Positions 1-9,835 of a stretch of DNA of 64,000 bases are shown here, in pieces. The stretch spans positions 7,126,501 through 7,190,500 of the forward strand of contig NZ_CP104578.1 of NCBI RefSeq assembly GCF_036826855.1. The letters are read 5' to 3'. Made by a program: the position numbers and the translations under genes. Within the stretch, counting starts at the first letter, position 1, and the number at the start of each line of letters is the position of its first letter. The DNA comes from Streptomyces sp. SJL17-4 (GTDB lineage Bacteria > Actinomycetota > Actinomycetes > Streptomycetales > Streptomycetaceae). A model generated the notes under the pieces. The model saw only the letters and a program-made list of their open reading frames with translations, was not told the origin of the DNA and did not search any database.

Positions 1-1
1 C

Positions 2-334
2 CTGATCCGGGCCGGCATCCCGGCCATAACGTCCCAGTCCTTCCGCCCGGAGGAGCTGACCGGAGCCGGGTACGGCACCTCCGGCCACCTCATGACCGTC
101 ATCGGCTTCACGGCGGCCGGCGACGTCATCGCGAACGACCCCGCCTCGCCGAGCAACGAGGCCGTCCGCCGGGTCTACCAGCGGCGCGAGTGGGAGAACA
201 TCTGGCTCCGTACGAAGCGCTACGACGCAAACGGCAAGGTCAGAGGCGGTACGGGCGGTGTCTGCTACCTCTTCTGGCCGGTCAAGCCGGCACCACGTCA
301 GCACCGCGCACTGCAGGCGCTCGGCCTGCTGTGA
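2..334 (+). CDS. C39-like (papain-like) peptidase family protein, C-terminal part
   Basis: The frame is open from the first bases of the window, so this is the last 110 residues of a longer protein whose start lies outside. The segment GHLMTVIGFTAAGDVIANDP carries the His and Asp/Asn positions expected of the second half of a C39-like cysteine peptidase fold; the catalytic Cys would be in the missing N-terminal part. The end (GGTGGVCYLFW...LGLL) is typical of secreted Streptomyces proteins of this group. A degenerate copy of the same last 26 codons lies at 9836-9949, beyond the toxin module. The family call comes from recognising the motif context; substrate unknown. Confidence 0.75.
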   Translation: MIRAGIPAITSQSFRPEELTGAGYGTSGHLMTVIGFTAAGDVIANDPASPSNEAVRRVYQRREWENIWLRTKRYDANGKVRGGTGGVCYLFWPVKPAPRQHRALQALGLL

Positions 335-350
335 GCATGTGCGGCCCGAT

Positions 351-366
351 GGTCGTCTCGACGACC
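351..366. terminator. Short inverted repeat after the C39-like gene
   Basis: GGTCGTC-TC-GACGACC forms a 7-bp perfect stem 17 bases after the stop codon. It is a candidate terminator, but short, with a two-base loop and no T-run. The rest of 335-557 holds no convincing gene. Confidence 0.35.
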
Positions 367-557
367 TGACGGCGCCGTAGGGCCCCCTCGCACCGGTCAG
401 AACGCCCGTTGCCGGATCGTGACCACGCGGGCGGGGCTTGTCCAGAAAGCCTGTACGAACGACCCGACTCGCGAACTACCGTTCGGCGGTAACAGGGGGC
501 GGCGGTCGTCGTATGACTCGTGCTCCGGGGGACGACCGGCGGTACGGGGGCTCTTTG

Positions 558-3500
558 ATGACTGTCCAGCGCGTGGTCCGAGGCCGGCCGGGCGTGATCA
601 TCATCCTGGCCATGGTGCTCACCATGTCCGGGCTGACCTCGCCCGAACTGCTGCGCAGTGCCGCCGCGACGGTGCCGGACGCCGGGTCGGCGGTCACCGG
701 GCCGGAGGGGCCGGAGGGCACGTCGTTCAACCCGAACCAGATCAAGGACATCAAGGCGGCCGACCCCGGCTCCGGGGTGAACCTGGTCGAGGCGCCCTCG
801 GCGAACAGCAGCGGCGACGCGCGGTTGTCGTACCCGCTGGAGGTGCCGAAGGGCCGCGCGGGCCTGGAGCCGAATCTGGCCGTCACCTACAACTCCTCGG
901 GGACGAACGGGTGGCTCGGCGTCGGGTGGGACCTCGCCACCCCGATGGTCACGGTCGACACACGGTGGGGTGTGCCGCGCTACGACGCCGGACTGGAGAC
1001 CGAGACCTACCTGCTCAACGGTGAGCAGCTGACCCCGGTGGCGCACCGGAGCGCGTTACAGGCGCGCACTGCGGAGAAGGTGTTCCACTCCCGGGTGGAG
1101 GGCTCGTTCGACCGGATCGTGCGCCACGGCGACAGCCCCACGAACTACTGGTGGGAGGTCACCGACAAGCAGGGTGTCCGGACGCTCTTCGGCGGCACGG
1201 ACGACAGCACGCTGGCCGACGGCAAGGGGCGGGTCGCGACCTGGGCGGCGCGGGAGATCCGCGACGGCAACGACAACGTCCTGCGCTACCGGTACGCCAA
1301 GGTGGCTGACGGCGGCACGGCGGGCTCCGCGGTTCCGGGCAGCGACCTGTACCCGCAGAAGATCACCTATACCGGCCGCGGCGACACCGACGGCAGGTAC
1401 TCGGTGACGTTCATCCGGGACCGTGAGCGTGGCGAGCCCCGCCGGGCGGACGTGCGGATCGACGCCACGTACGGGTTCAAGAAGGTCACCGCCGACCTGC
1501 TGCGGCGCGTCGAGGTCAAGCTGGACGACCAGCTGATCCGCGCCTACGAGCTGAACTACCGGACCGGCGCGTTCGCCAAGACGCTGCTCACCTCGGTGTC
1601 GCAGTTCAGCGAGAGCAACCAGCTTTTCAACACCCACACGTTCGACTACTTCGACGATGTGCGCGACCAGTCGGGCAACTACAACGCCTTCGCCGACGCG
1701 GCGGGTTGGTCGGTGCCGGATGACGATCTCGGCGTGAACATCCGCGAAGGCGAGGCCAGCGCGATCTCGGCGAACACGTCGGCCGGCTTCGGCGCGCACC
1801 TGTTCGCGGGCTACAACGTGCAGGGGCTGACGACCAAGGAGGGTGCCGTCGGGTTGAAGGTCGGGTTCAGCGCGGGCCAGTCCGATGGCCTGTCGACGCT
1901 GACCGATGTGAACGGCGACAACCTGCCGGACAAGGTGTTCCGCAAGAACAAGGACGTGTTCTACCGGCCCAATCTGGCCACACCAGGTGGTGAGCCGAAG
2001 TTCGGCGACACGCCGATCAAGCTCACCGGCCTCCCGGGAATCTCGACGGAGCGCACGCTGTCCGGCACCATCGGCGTCGAGTCGTACGTCCTCACCACCT
2101 CCGCCCAGCTGGACTTCGTGGGCACCACGACCACCTCGGACCGGTTCTTCAGCGACGTCAACGGCGACGGCATAGCCGACCTGGTGAACAACGGCGGCGT
2201 GCTGTTCGGCTACCTCGACGCGAATGGCCAACCCGCCTACAGCGCGGACTCCACCCGCACCCCGGTGCCGATCGGGGGCGGCGCGGTGACCGGCGAGATC
2301 GTCGGCGACCAGACCGCGCAGTTCAACCAGCAGGTGGACAACTCGCCTCTCCTCGACACGGTGCGCCGCTGGGTCGCGCCGTTCGACGGCAACGTCCGCG
2401 TGGACGGCCGCGTGCAGCTGACCCAGGATCCCTCCCCGGCGCGGGCGGCCTACACCAAGGCCGACGGCGTGCGGGTCACCATCCAGCACAAGGACACCGA
2501 ACTCTGGGCGCAGCGGATCGGCCCCGACGACCACACCGAGTTCACCCCGGGCAATGTGGCGTCGATTCCGGTGAAGAAGGGCGACGCGCTCTACTTCCGC
2601 ACCCAGTCCATTCTGGACGGCAACTACGACACCGTCGCCTGGGACCCGGCGATCACCTACACCGACCTGCCGGCCGGCACGGACGCCAACGGGTTGGCGA
2701 ACACCGTGTTCCGCGCGTCGGCCGACTTCACCTTCGGCGGCAGGCCGTCCTTGGTGACCGTGCCGGTGAACGGCACGTTGCGGCTGACCGGTGACGTGGT
2801 CAAGAACAAGGCGACCTCTGACGACGTGACCGTCGTGATCGAGAAGGGCGACGGCGTCCACCCCGGCGCGGAGGTGTTCCGCAAGGTCCTGCCCGCCGCG
2901 TCGACCGGCACCATCGCGATCGACGTGAGCATTCCGGTCCGCATGTTCGAGAAGATGTCGTGGAAGCTGAAGACCGACTCCCCGGTCGACGCCTCGGCGG
3001 TGAGCTGGGCGCCGAAGGCGCACTACACGACCGCGCAGGGCGTCGAGTCGGTCGTCGACGCCGCGGGCGATCCCACGCTGGTGATCACTCCGCCGTACGA
3101 CATGACCATGTACCCGGCGAACACCCTCACCGCGCCGCAGCAGACCTACAAGGCGACCAGGACCGGCCAGTTGAAGGTGCGGCCGAAGGTGTCCCTCAAC
3201 TTCGGGCTCTTCGGTGACGCCAAGATCGCGTTCACGGTGAAGAAGCGCGATGGGCAGCTGATCGGCAAACGGATCTTCCAGGCCAAGGACACCTACTTCG
3301 GTGGCCCGAACCTGGATCTGACCGTGCCGGTCACCGCCGGCGACGAGCTCTACATCGACTACTCCACGACGGATACCGGACTGCTCGGCCTGCTCGTCGA
3401 GCAGTCCGCGTCGGTCACCTATGACGTGACCTCCAGCTGGCCGACCTTCACCCCGGCGCCCAGCGCCATGCACGGTTCCGTCGGGCAGGGCGCCTTCGCC

Positions 3501-6500
3501 CAGCCCTACCGCGGCTGGGGTGTGATCGGCTACCAGGGCAACCGCGACCGCGCCACCCAACCGCTCAAGCAGGCCGAACTCACGCTGGACCAGAGCTTCA
3601 AGGACGCGCTTCCCAAGGAGCCCAAGGAAGCGGACGTCCCGGTGTTCGCCGCGAAGCCCCGGCTCACCATGCCGCGGCTCGCGGTGTTCGCCCCCGTTCC
3701 CGCCAAGGGCGGCTGGGCCGCTCAGGACGAGTCCTCCTGGGTCACCGCCGCGATGGCGACGAGTTCCCGCCTCGGCGCGGACACCATCGACATCGTCACC
3801 GACGCCGACGTGGCGGGCGACCGGGCGGTGATGCGCCGCGGTGTCACCGGCCAGGTGTCGGCCACCCTCGCGGCGGGCCCGTTCGGCGGCACCGTGGTCG
3901 GCGGGATCACCGCGGGTTCGGTCGACTACATCGACCTCAACGGCGACGGCTACCCCGACGTCGTGGGCGCCAAGGAGATCCAGTTCTCCGACATGACCGG
4001 CGCGCTCGGCGCCACGCGCGGCACCCTCGGCGGCAACGTCCGCGAGGCGGACAACGTCTCCGGCAACGTGTCGCTCTCCGCGGGCAGCGAGACCGCCACC
4101 ATCGCCAGCGCACTGGGCATGGCCGCGCCCGACGCGGGCACCAGCGCCAACACCGCCACCACCGGCGCGGTCCAACCGTCGCTCGGCATCGGCGGCAGCC
4201 TCGGCGGCGGCGAGTCCGACGTCCGCGTCGACCTGATCGACATCAACGGGGACGGCTTGCCGGACAAGGTGTTCGGCAATGGCGACGTCCAGTTGAACCT
4301 CGGATACTCCTTCGCCGCCCGTGAACCCTGGTCGGCCGGGCCGATCAACGACGCGTCCACCCGGAACGTCGGCGTCAACCTCGGGTTCAACGTCGACCGC
4401 TACGGCTTCGCGGGCGGGGTCTCCGCCGAGCTGGGAACCTCGTTCACCCACGCGAGCATGACGGACGTCAACGGCGACGGCCTCACCGACCGGGTGTTCA
4501 CCGACGGGGCCAACCCGATCAAGGTCGCGGTCAACACCGGCACCGGCTTCACCACGCCCGCCCCCTTCCGCGGCAGCTTCCCCCAGATCGCCGTCGACAA
4601 GAACGCCAGTCTCGGCGGGGGCGTCTACTTCACCGTCGGCCTGCCCACTCCCGTCGGCGTCTTCGTCTTCAACCCCGGCGTCAACGCGTCCACCGGCATC
4701 AGCCGGGCCGAAACCAGCCTGCGGGACGTCAACGGCGACGGCCTCGCCGACCACGTCAAGTCCACCCGGGACGACGAACTCCTCGTCGCGGTCAACAAGA
4801 CCGGTCGCACCAACCTGCTGCGCTCCGTCAGCCGGCCGATGGGCGCCCGTATCGACCTGGACTACACCCGATCGGGCAACACCAGGGACATGCAGGAGAG
4901 CCGCTGGGTGCTGTCCCGCACCTCGGTGTTCGACGGGCTCGCGGGTGATGGTGCCGACACGCGTCTGACCACCTTCCGCTACGAGCAGGGCCGCCACGAC
5001 CGCCTGGAGCGCGAGTTCCTCGGCTTCGGCCGCGTCGTGACCGAGGACCGCGACCCCGGTACGGACGACGCCGTTCGCCGCACGGTGACCGACGAGTACC
5101 GCACCGACGGATACGTGAGCCGCGGCCTGCTCACGCGCACGCTGACCGAGGACGGCGCCGGCCGCCCGTACCGCGAGACACTCAACACCTACCGGCTGCT
5201 CGACACCTCCACGGACCAGGAAGCCGACCCGAAGAGCCGGACCGCCACCGTCTTCCCGCAGCTCACCCGCGTCGAGGAAAAGCACTACGAAGGCTCGGCC
5301 GCCGCAGGAAAGTCCACCTTCACGGACCTTTCCTACGACGAGTACGGCAACGTCATCCGCACCTTCGAGGCGGGTGACGAGGGCACCGCGGACGACCTGG
5401 AGACCGTCTTCGCCTACAGCGGCTCCGACGCGCAGTGCCGCGACCAGCACCTCGTCGGCATCGCCCACGCGATATGGCAGAAGGCCGCGGCCACCGGCAC
5501 ACTCCTGCGCCACCGCGAATCCACCGTCGACTGCGCCACCGGCGCCGTACGCCAGACACGCGAGTACCTCGACGACGACACCCCGGCCGTCTCCGACCTG
5601 ACGTACCACCCGGACGGGAACCTGAGATCGGTGACCGGTCCGGCCAACGCACAAGGGCAGCGCTACAAGCTGGAGTACGGCTACGACACCACCGTCGGCG
5701 TACACGTCGAGTCCATCGAGGACAGCTTCGGCTACCGCTCGTCCACGGCGTACAACCTCAAATACGGCCGGCCCGAGCGGAACACCGACCACAACGACCA
5801 GCCGCTCCGGATGTCCTACGACAGCGTCGGCCGACTCGACAAGGTGATCGGGCCCTACGAGAAGGACGGCGACCAGGCAACGATCACCTTCGGGTACCAC
5901 CCCGAGGCGACCGTCCCGTACGCCACGACCAAGCACCTCGACCGTGCCGCCTCGGGCGTACGCGACGACACCATCGACACCGTCACCTTCACCGACGGCC
6001 TCAAGCGTGTCCTGCAGACCAAGAAGGACGCCTCGGTGTCCGCCTCGCCCGGGGCCACGCCCACCCAGGTGATGACGGTCTCCGGCCGGCTGAAGTTCGA
6101 CCACCTCGGCCGCGCCGTGGAGAAGTACTACCCGGTGACCGAGGACAAGGGCGCCGCGAACACCACGTTCCACGCCTCCTTCGACTCCGTGGCACCCACG
6201 AAGGACACCTTTGACGTCCTGGACCGCTCGGTCAGGACCGTGCAACCGGACGGCGTCACCACCAGCACGCGATACGGCTTCGGCGAGGACCGGTCGGGCA
6301 CGACCCGCTTCGAGCGGACGGCGACCGACGGCAACGGCAAGGAGCGCCGCACCTACACCGACGTCCGGGGTGCCACCACCTCGGTGAAGGAGTTCAACGG
6401 CTCCTCGGAGATCTGGACCAGCTACGCGTACGACCCCACAGGTCAGGTCACGACGATCACCGACGACAAGAACAACGTCACGCGCGCCGGCTACGACGCA

Positions 6501-9383
6501 CTGGGACGCCGCATTTCGTTCGACAGCCCGGATGCCGGGCGCTCCGAGACCCGCTACGACCTCGCCGGGAACGTCACGTCGAAGATCACCGCGAACCTGC
6601 GGGCAGCGGACAAGGCCGTCGAGTACGACTACGAGTACTCGCGGCTGAAGGCCGTCCGCTACCCGACGTTCCCGGAGAACAACGTCTCCTACGCGTACGG
6701 AGCCCCCGGCGCACCGGACAACGCGGCCTCGCGCGTCACCGAGGTCCGCGACGCGGCGGGAACGGTGAAGCGCGCCTACGGGGCGCTGGGCGAGGTGATC
6801 AAGGAGACCCGCACGATCACCGCGGTCCGCGACGCCCCGCGCACCTACACCACCGCCTGGCGCTACGACGCCTTCAACCGCGTGCTGCAGATGACCTATC
6901 CCGACGGCGAGGTCCTGACCTACGACTACGACTCGGGCGGCCAGGTCGGCCGGGCCACCGGATCCAAGAACGGCACCAGCTACACGTACCTGGACCGGGT
7001 CGACTACGACAAATTCGGGCAGAAGATCCTCCAGCAGACCGGCAACGGGGTCCGCACCACCTACACCTACGACACCGAGGACCGCCGACTCGGAGCACTG
7101 AAGTCCGTGGCGCCGGGCGGAACCGCGTTCCAGGACCTGGGCTACACGTACGACAAGATCGGCAACATCACCTCGCTGGCGAACAACGCGGCGCAGGGCG
7201 GGGACATCGGCGGTCCGAGCAGCCAGACCTACGGATACGACGACCAGTACCGGCTCACCTCCGCATCCGGCCGGTACACGGACAAGAACAACGCGGTCAA
7301 CTCGTACACGCTGAGTCTGGGCTACGACTCGATCCACAACACCACGAGCAAGTCGCAGACCCACGAGGTCACCGGCGGCACCCCGGCCTTCCCGGTCGGA
7401 GGCGGCGGAGCCGGACCGATCGAACCGGTCGAGGACCCGTCCAACCCGAGCGACGTCCAGGACCGGACGACCTACGCCTACACGTACGCCTACGACGGCG
7501 CCGCACCGCACGCCCCGACCAAGGTCGGTCCGGTCAGCCATGCCTACGACGCCAACGGCAACCTGACAGGCACGGTCAACACAGCCGCCACCGACAAGCG
7601 CCGGCAGTACGTGTGGGACGAGGAGAACCGCCTCGTCTGCAACCAGGACGCAGCGACCGGCACCCTCACGCAGGACCCGAGCGGCTGCGCCGGCGCCACC
7701 GTCTCCTACGTCTACGACGACAAGGGCGACCGCCTCGTCAAGCGGAGCGAGGACGGGCTCTCGCTGTACCCGAACCGCTACTACAGCGAACGGGACACCA
7801 CCGGCTACAAGCACGTCTTCGTCGGCGACAGCCGCGTGACGACCAAGACCGTCGCGACCACCGGTGCCGAGGACGCTCAGCAGTTCTTCCACGCCGACCA
7901 CATCGGCTCCTCCGGCTACGTCACCGACCAGCAGGGCAAGGTCACCGAGCACCTGGAGTACTTCCCGTACGGGGAGACCTGGGTGGAGGAGAGGACCGGA
8001 CAGGCGGACACGCCCTACCAGTTCACCGGCAAGGAACTCGACGCGGAGACCGGGCTCTACTACTACGGAGCCCGCTACTACAACCCGCGGACCCAGCTCT
8101 GGGCGAGCGCCGACCCGGCGCTGCCCGACTATCTCGACAGGGGCATGGCGGGCGGCATCGCCGAGCCGCGCAACCTCGCCGCCTACACCTACACCCACAA
8201 CAACCCGGTCAAGCTCACCGACCCGACCGGCAAGTGGCCGAAGATGCCGTCGTGGAAGACGATCGGCCACACCACCCTCGACGTCGTCGGCATGGTCCCG
8301 GTCGTCGGCGAGGTCGGCGACCTGGCCAACGCGGGCTGGTACGCCGCGGAAGGCGACTACGTCAACGCAGGCCTCTCCGCCGCCTCGGCCATCCCGGGCG
8401 CGGGCTACGCGGCGAACGCCGCCAAGTACGGCAACAAGGCACTCGACGCCGCACAGTCCGCCAAGAACGCCGACAACGCCGCCGATGCGGCAACCACGGC
8501 CAAAGCGGCCGACACCGCACCCGTACCGAAGGCGGCGGACAGCCCTCCCGCCCCCAAACCGGCCGACAGCGGATCCGCCCCCAAGGCTGCCGACAACGGG
8601 GCAGGGAGCTGCGGCACCGGCAACAGCTTCACCCCGGACACCATGGTCGTGATGGCCGACGGCAGCAACAAGCCCATAGGCCAGGTGCGCATCGGCGACA
8701 AGGTCACCGCCACCGACCCGGTGACCGGAGAAACCGGCCCCCGCACGGTCACCGCGCTCATCACCGGTGAAGGTGAGAAGAACCTGGTCGAGATCACCGT
8801 CACCAACCCCGGCGGAAATCCGGGCAAGGTCGTCGCGACGGACAATCACCCGTTCTGGGCGCCCGTACTCGGCAAGTGGCTGTACGCCAAGGAGATCGTC
8901 CCCGGGACGCTGCTGCGGACCGGCAGTGGCGCCTACACCCAGGTGAGCGCTGTGCGCACTTGGACCCAGCACGAGCGGGTCCACAACCTCACGGTCGATG
9001 ACCTGCATACGTACTATGTGCTGGCGGGGACAACGTCGGTCCTGGTGCACAATTGCGACTTCGTTGTGGCCTCGAACGGAACCGCCGTACCTACCAGCGC
9101 ATCAAGATTGGAATCCGGTTTGCAGTCCGCGGTCAACTCCGGAGAGCCTGGATTCAGTACGTTCCCGACTCGTTCGGCAGGTGTCGGATACGAGCTGCCG
9201 GATGGTAGCAGGGTGCGCATCATGCAGCCCTCTGCCAATGGAAATGCCGGCCTTCGGGCGTCATTTACGAACAGCTCGGATGCACCTGTCAGTCCATTCA
9301 CTGGAAAGCCCGTCCAACCGCCCCGCGGTGTCAATCCTAAGCAGTACGTCCGCGAGCGTACACATGTCGAATTGGGGCCGTGA
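558..9383 (+). CDS. Secreted SpvB/TcB-RHS-Hint polymorphic toxin (2941 aa)
   Basis: The ATG at 558 is chosen because it begins a signal peptide (MTVQRVVRGRPGV, then a hydrophobic run ending near SAAA); the frame is open from 438 but the extra 40 residues look non-coding. Domains in order: SpvB-like region at residues ~75-375; FG-GAP/VCBS-type repeats with DVNGDGxxD motifs at nucleotides ~1902, 2155, 3931, 4238, 4464 and 4727; a TcdB-middle-like segment (~1416-1500); YD/RHS repeats (~1590-2440); RHS core with YGARYYNPRTQLW and the NNPVKLTDPTG end motif (~2470-2560); a small hydrophobic pre-toxin region; an Ala/Lys-rich linker; a Hint autoprotease domain from Cys 2685 to VLVHNC; and a 108-residue tip. 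The order matches Tc-toxin B and C subunits in one chain, with a Hint domain to release the tip. A TTA codon lies at 1056. The stop overlaps the next gene's ATG (TGATG), as for toxin-immunity pairs. Confidence 0.9.
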   Translation: MTVQRVVRGRPGVIIILAMVLTMSGLTSPELLRSAAATVPDAGSAVTGPEGPEGTSFNPNQIKDIKAADPGSGVNLVEAPSANSSGDARLSYPLEVPKGRAGLEPNLAVTYNSSGTNGWLGVGWDLATPMVTVDTRWGVPRYDAGLETETYLLNGEQLTPVAHRSALQARTAEKVFHSRVEGSFDRIVRHGDSPTNYWWEVTDKQGVRTLFGGTDDSTLADGKGRVATWAAREIRDGNDNVLRYRYAKVADGGTAGSAVPGSDLYPQKITYTGRGDTDGRYSVTFIRDRERGEPRRADVRIDATYGFKKVTADLLRRVEVKLDDQLIRAYELNYRTGAFAKTLLTSVSQFSESNQLFNTHTFDYFDDVRDQSGNYNAFADAAGWSVPDDDLGVNIREGEASAISANTSAGFGAHLFAGYNVQGLTTKEGAVGLKVGFSAGQSDGLSTLTDVNGDNLPDKVFRKNKDVFYRPNLATPGGEPKFGDTPIKLTGLPGISTERTLSGTIGVESYVLTTSAQLDFVGTTTTSDRFFSDVNGDGIADLVNNGGVLFGYLDANGQPAYSADSTRTPVPIGGGAVTGEIVGDQTAQFNQQVDNSPLLDTVRRWVAPFDGNVRVDGRVQLTQDPSPARAAYTKADGVRVTIQHKDTELWAQRIGPDDHTEFTPGNVASIPVKKGDALYFRTQSILDGNYDTVAWDPAITYTDLPAGTDANGLANTVFRASADFTFGGRPSLVTVPVNGTLRLTGDVVKNKATSDDVTVVIEKGDGVHPGAEVFRKVLPAASTGTIAIDVSIPVRMFEKMSWKLKTDSPVDASAVSWAPKAHYTTAQGVESVVDAAGDPTLVITPPYDMTMYPANTLTAPQQTYKATRTGQLKVRPKVSLNFGLFGDAKIAFTVKKRDGQLIGKRIFQAKDTYFGGPNLDLTVPVTAGDELYIDYSTTDTGLLGLLVEQSASVTYDVTSSWPTFTPAPSAMHGSVGQGAFAQPYRGWGVIGYQGNRDRATQPLKQAELTLDQSFKDALPKEPKEADVPVFAAKPRLTMPRLAVFAPVPAKGGWAAQDESSWVTAAMATSSRLGADTIDIVTDADVAGDRAVMRRGVTGQVSATLAAGPFGGTVVGGITAGSVDYIDLNGDGYPDVVGAKEIQFSDMTGALGATRGTLGGNVREADNVSGNVSLSAGSETATIASALGMAAPDAGTSANTATTGAVQPSLGIGGSLGGGESDVRVDLIDINGDGLPDKVFGNGDVQLNLGYSFAAREPWSAGPINDASTRNVGVNLGFNVDRYGFAGGVSAELGTSFTHASMTDVNGDGLTDRVFTDGANPIKVAVNTGTGFTTPAPFRGSFPQIAVDKNASLGGGVYFTVGLPTPVGVFVFNPGVNASTGISRAETSLRDVNGDGLADHVKSTRDDELLVAVNKTGRTNLLRSVSRPMGARIDLDYTRSGNTRDMQESRWVLSRTSVFDGLAGDGADTRLTTFRYEQGRHDRLEREFLGFGRVVTEDRDPGTDDAVRRTVTDEYRTDGYVSRGLLTRTLTEDGAGRPYRETLNTYRLLDTSTDQEADPKSRTATVFPQLTRVEEKHYEGSAAAGKSTFTDLSYDEYGNVIRTFEAGDEGTADDLETVFAYSGSDAQCRDQHLVGIAHAIWQKAAATGTLLRHRESTVDCATGAVRQTREYLDDDTPAVSDLTYHPDGNLRSVTGPANAQGQRYKLEYGYDTTVGVHVESIEDSFGYRSSTAYNLKYGRPERNTDHNDQPLRMSYDSVGRLDKVIGPYEKDGDQATITFGYHPEATVPYATTKHLDRAASGVRDDTIDTVTFTDGLKRVLQTKKDASVSASPGATPTQVMTVSGRLKFDHLGRAVEKYYPVTEDKGAANTTFHASFDSVAPTKDTFDVLDRSVRTVQPDGVTTSTRYGFGEDRSGTTRFERTATDGNGKERRTYTDVRGATTSVKEFNGSSEIWTSYAYDPTGQVTTITDDKNNVTRAGYDALGRRISFDSPDAGRSETRYDLAGNVTSKITANLRAADKAVEYDYEYSRLKAVRYPTFPENNVSYAYGAPGAPDNAASRVTEVRDAAGTVKRAYGALGEVIKETRTITAVRDAPRTYTTAWRYDAFNRVLQMTYPDGEVLTYDYDSGGQVGRATGSKNGTSYTYLDRVDYDKFGQKILQQTGNGVRTTYTYDTEDRRLGALKSVAPGGTAFQDLGYTYDKIGNITSLANNAAQGGDIGGPSSQTYGYDDQYRLTSASGRYTDKNNAVNSYTLSLGYDSIHNTTSKSQTHEVTGGTPAFPVGGGGAGPIEPVEDPSNPSDVQDRTTYAYTYAYDGAAPHAPTKVGPVSHAYDANGNLTGTVNTAATDKRRQYVWDEENRLVCNQDAATGTLTQDPSGCAGATVSYVYDDKGDRLVKRSEDGLSLYPNRYYSERDTTGYKHVFVGDSRVTTKTVATTGAEDAQQFFHADHIGSSGYVTDQQGKVTEHLEYFPYGETWVEERTGQADTPYQFTGKELDAETGLYYYGARYYNPRTQLWASADPALPDYLDRGMAGGIAEPRNLAAYTYTHNNPVKLTDPTGKWPKMPSWKTIGHTTLDVVGMVPVVGEVGDLANAGWYAAEGDYVNAGLSAASAIPGAGYAANAAKYGNKALDAAQSAKNADNAADAATTAKAADTAPVPKAADSPPAPKPADSGSAPKAADNGAGSCGTGNSFTPDTMVVMADGSNKPIGQVRIGDKVTATDPVTGETGPRTVTALITGEGEKNLVEITVTNPGGNPGKVVATDNHPFWAPVLGKWLYAKEIVPGTLLRTGSGAYTQVSAVRTWTQHERVHNLTVDDLHTYYVLAGTTSVLVHNCDFVVASNGTAVPTSASRLESGLQSAVNSGEPGFSTFPTRSAGVGYELPDGSRVRIMQPSANGNAGLRASFTNSSDAPVSPFTGKPVQPPRGVNPKQYVRERTHVELGP
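1056..1058 (+). promoter_or_regulatory. TTA leucine codon (possible bldA control point)
   Basis: The in-frame codon for the Leu of AHRSALQART is TTA, about codon 167 of the toxin gene. In Streptomyces the only tRNA reading UUA is encoded by bldA and accumulates late, so TTA-bearing genes are often developmentally limited. No other in-frame TTA was noticed in the genes called here, though the check was by eye. Confidence 0.7.
9057..9380 (+). other. Exchangeable C-terminal toxin tip of the RHS protein
   Basis: These 108 residues follow the Hint splice/cleavage motif VHNC and end the protein. Key stretches are GVGYELPDGSRVRIMQP, LRASFTNSSDAPVSPFTGKP and YVRERTHVEL. Composition shifts at this point: many A/T-ending codons (ttt, att, aat, gaa) appear where the preceding 8.5 kb is strongly G/C-ending. 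This is expected of polymorphic toxin tips, which are swapped with their immunity gene. The fold was not recognised, so the activity (nuclease, deaminase or other) is open. Confidence 0.7.
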
Positions 9384-9790
9384 TGGAGTCGGTACTGGAG
9401 GAGATCCGGCGGTTTCTTCCGCTCGGTGTCACCGTAGTCGAAGCAGATACCGATGGAATTTGCCTTCAAGGGGATCGTTGGCGGCTGCGCATCAATACCG
9501 CCTGGCGGGTGACTGAAGGCGGCCAGATCACCATTTCGCCGAGTCTGGCGAGAGAAGGGTCGTTGTTCCACGGCCTTGAAGATCTCGTGGGTGATGAAGT
9601 GGTCGACGTTGGCATCCAAGGGGTCAAATTCAGGCAGGACTTGTACGTGGTGACCCGCGAAGGGCGAGTCCTGGAAATCTTCAGCGACTTCCCTTACGGG
9701 GAATGGCTGTTGTCGATTTCGAGTTCGGGTGATGAGCGAAGAATCCCGATCTTCGATCTCGAAGGCCCGGTTTCCGACGTCACCCAATAG
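9383..9790 (+). CDS. Candidate immunity protein for the RHS toxin
   Basis: A 135-residue acidic protein starts at the ATG overlapping the toxin stop by one base (TGATG), which implies translational coupling; GTG at 9380 is an alternative start. It has no signal peptide or membrane segment, as expected of a cytoplasmic protector. The sequence looks like an alternating beta-rich fold (GICLQGDRWRLRIN, DLYVVTREGRVLEIF). Its base composition is clearly lower in GC than the window and matches the toxin tip, suggesting that the two moved together. The immunity role rests on position and size; no immunity family was recognised. Confidence 0.7.
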   Translation: MESVLEEIRRFLPLGVTVVEADTDGICLQGDRWRLRINTAWRVTEGGQITISPSLAREGSLFHGLEDLVGDEVVDVGIQGVKFRQDLYVVTREGRVLEIFSDFPYGEWLLSISSSGDERRIPIFDLEGPVSDVTQ

Positions 9791-9835
9791 GGGTTCGTGT
9801 GCCGATCCCAGGCCGGCGCACCACTGCAGCATGAG

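Noticed and set aside
1056..9050. A 2664-codon open frame on the minus strand opposite the RHS toxin gene
   Set aside because: It is the antisense shadow of a GC-biased gene. Composition is Val/Gly/Arg/Asp-rich without any domain, while the plus frame has clear SpvB, RHS and Hint motifs.
558..9383. The toxin module as a prophage or transposon insertion
   Set aside because: No integrase, transposase, terminal inverted repeat or tRNA attachment site is visible; only the C39 gene ends bracket it.
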